Positions 28,722-29,455 of a stretch of 29,455 nucleotides of DNA are shown here, piece by piece. Source of the stretch: a virus. Each line of letters starts with the position of its first letter. Positions within the stretch are counted from its first letter, which is position 1. The notes beneath the pieces are model-generated. The model worked only from the letters and a program-made list of their open reading frames with translations. It was not told the origin of the DNA and did no database searches. The DNA is taken from IMG/VR virus record IMGVR_UViG_3300036985_000961, positions 1 to 29,455 of that record; one strand, written 5' to 3'. The position numbers and the translations under genes were made by a program.

Positions 28722-29455
28722 ATGGCTAAAAAACTAAAATTTGACTTGACGGTTGACAACAGTGCGTTGCTTCAAGCAAACCCGTCCGAGTACTATTCAA
28801 TCCTTTACGGAATGGAGAACGCAGTAACAAACTACCGAGTTCTACCGGGTATTAAAAACAAAACGAAAATTGCTACGGTTTTATTTTCCGAAGTATTGGC
28901 AGAAAGTGGCTGTAACTTTTCCGCTCAAGACGCAGACCTTAGCGCAGTAGACATTGATGTTTGTGCGTTGACTTCTCAAGCGTCTGTTTGTCAGTTTGAC
29001 TTGGAGCAATCTTTCCTTGCTTTGGAAATGGCTAAAGGTTCAAACTCGGACTTTTCAGTTGCTTCGTTTATGAATTTCTTTTATTCACAAATGGCGAAGA
29101 AAGGTCACCAAGAACTTGCACAATTGATGTGGAAAGGTGACACTGGAAGTGCTACTCCTGCGTTGACTTTGTGTGATGGTTGGTTGTTGCGTTTGTGTAC
29201 TGCTGCTGACTATATCAATGGTGGTGCGGGTGCTCTTACTTCATCTAACGTACTTGCTGCAATGGCTGCTGTATTGACTGCTGCAACTCCTGAAATGTTG
29301 GTTAACCCTGCAATGATGCAATTCAAAGTTTCTGCAAACGTTGCGGCTGCTTATCGTATTGCTACGGCTGCAACTAACACAGCAACAAACGTAACAACAG
29401 GTTTGTCTTTGACTTACTTGGATATTCCAGTTGTTGTTGAGTATGGTCTTCCTGC
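28722..29455 (+). CDS. Major capsid protein, N-terminal part (continues at 1-326)
   Basis: The 5' part of a 310-residue protein interrupted by the ends of the linear sequence; the unique portion is 28722-29328. It starts MAKKLKFDLTVDNSALLQAN two bases after the protease stop. A central block with QELAQLMWKGDTGSATPALT and LCDGWLLRLCTA resembles the (L/M)-(F/M)-W-x-G-(N/D) ... x-G-(L/W) block of HK97-fold capsid proteins from Bacteroidetes phages. The capsid is expected to be assembled on the scaffold-like tail of the preceding protease. Codon choice is more regular and T-ending than in early genes, in keeping with strong expression. A terminator follows the stop. Confidence 0.85.
   Translation, partial: MAKKLKFDLTVDNSALLQANPSEYYSILYGMENAVTNYRVLPGIKNKTKIATVLFSEVLAESGCNFSAQDADLSAVDIDVCALTSQASVCQFDLEQSFLALEMAKGSNSDFSVASFMNFFYSQMAKKGHQELAQLMWKGDTGSATPALTLCDGWLLRLCTAADYINGGAGALTSSNVLAAMAAVLTAATPEMLVNPAMMQFKVSANVAAAYRIATAATNTATNVTTGLSLTYLDIPVVVEYGLP
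29329..29455. repeat. Right copy of the 127-bp terminal overlap
   Basis: Identical to 1-127. It lies inside the capsid gene and keeps its frame when joined. Counted once, the circle is 29,328 bp. Confidence 0.95.

Noticed and set aside
1-29455. tRNA genes, CRISPR arrays, insertion sequences, diversity-generating retroelement, integrase
   Set aside because: No cloverleaf with CCA-type arms, no regularly spaced repeats, and no transposase, reverse transcriptase or integrase motifs were seen on either strand.

Overview
The window is a complete, circularly assembled phage genome. The first 127 bases are repeated exactly as the last 127 (1-127 = 29329-29455), so the unique circle is 29,328 bp and the linear break falls inside the major capsid gene. 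The host is most likely a member of the Bacteroidetes (Flavobacteriia or a relative). Three things point there: intergenic promoters carry the Bacteroidetes -7 box TAnnTTTG, most genes lack a Shine-Dalgarno sequence and start after A-rich leaders, and the proteins recognised are of types common in Bacteroidetes siphophages. A tape measure protein with no sheath or contractile genes indicates a siphovirus-like virion with a flexible, non-contractile tail. No integrase and no clear CI-type repressor were seen, so a lytic life style is more likely than a temperate one, although one small HTH protein is present.

Layout. (1) 20277-21831 holds the packaging genes: small and large terminase. (2) 21862-26436 holds two large tail-tip or baseplate-type proteins and a small probable joining protein. 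(3) 26437-27694 holds the only two minus-strand genes, distant relatives of each other that may be tail assembly chaperones. (4) 27772-28719 and 28722 through the junction to 326 hold the prohead protease with an acidic scaffold-like tail, and the major capsid protein. (5) 381-8743 holds the probable tail tube protein, a small structural protein, portal, connector, tape measure, tail terminator candidate, a fibre and a duplicated-domain receptor-binding candidate. (6) 8740-10245 is the lysis cassette: holin, a one-protein (unimolecular) spanin and a GH108-type endolysin.

(7) 10242-20275 is the early and replication region. It opens with a DEDD exonuclease. An about 300 bp non-coding segment follows (11016-11313) with a terminator, a perfect 9-bp inverted repeat and a strong promoter. 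Next comes a string of very small genes, then a stand-alone DnaA domain-IV-like protein, a structured non-coding segment that can fold as a pseudoknot overlapping a terminator, a DUF6291-like replication protein, a RecA-fold helicase, a possible PD-(D/E)XK nuclease and NinG. A second promoter at about 15.9 kb drives an ERF annealing protein, a YqaJ-like exonuclease, a MazG-like protein, a DUF736-like protein and an HTH protein. A terminator/promoter pair at about 18.72-18.78 kb starts a third unit with a membrane protein and a sigma-like protein just upstream of the terminases.

Reading: the first unit starts replication, the second supplies recombination and nucleotide functions, and the sigma-like protein in the third may switch on the late genes that follow. 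The most unusual features are the pseudoknot/terminator element beside the DnaA-like gene, the non-coding 11.0-11.3 kb region, the SSB-like C-terminal tips on two non-SSB proteins, and the inverted chaperone-like pair inside the virion genes.
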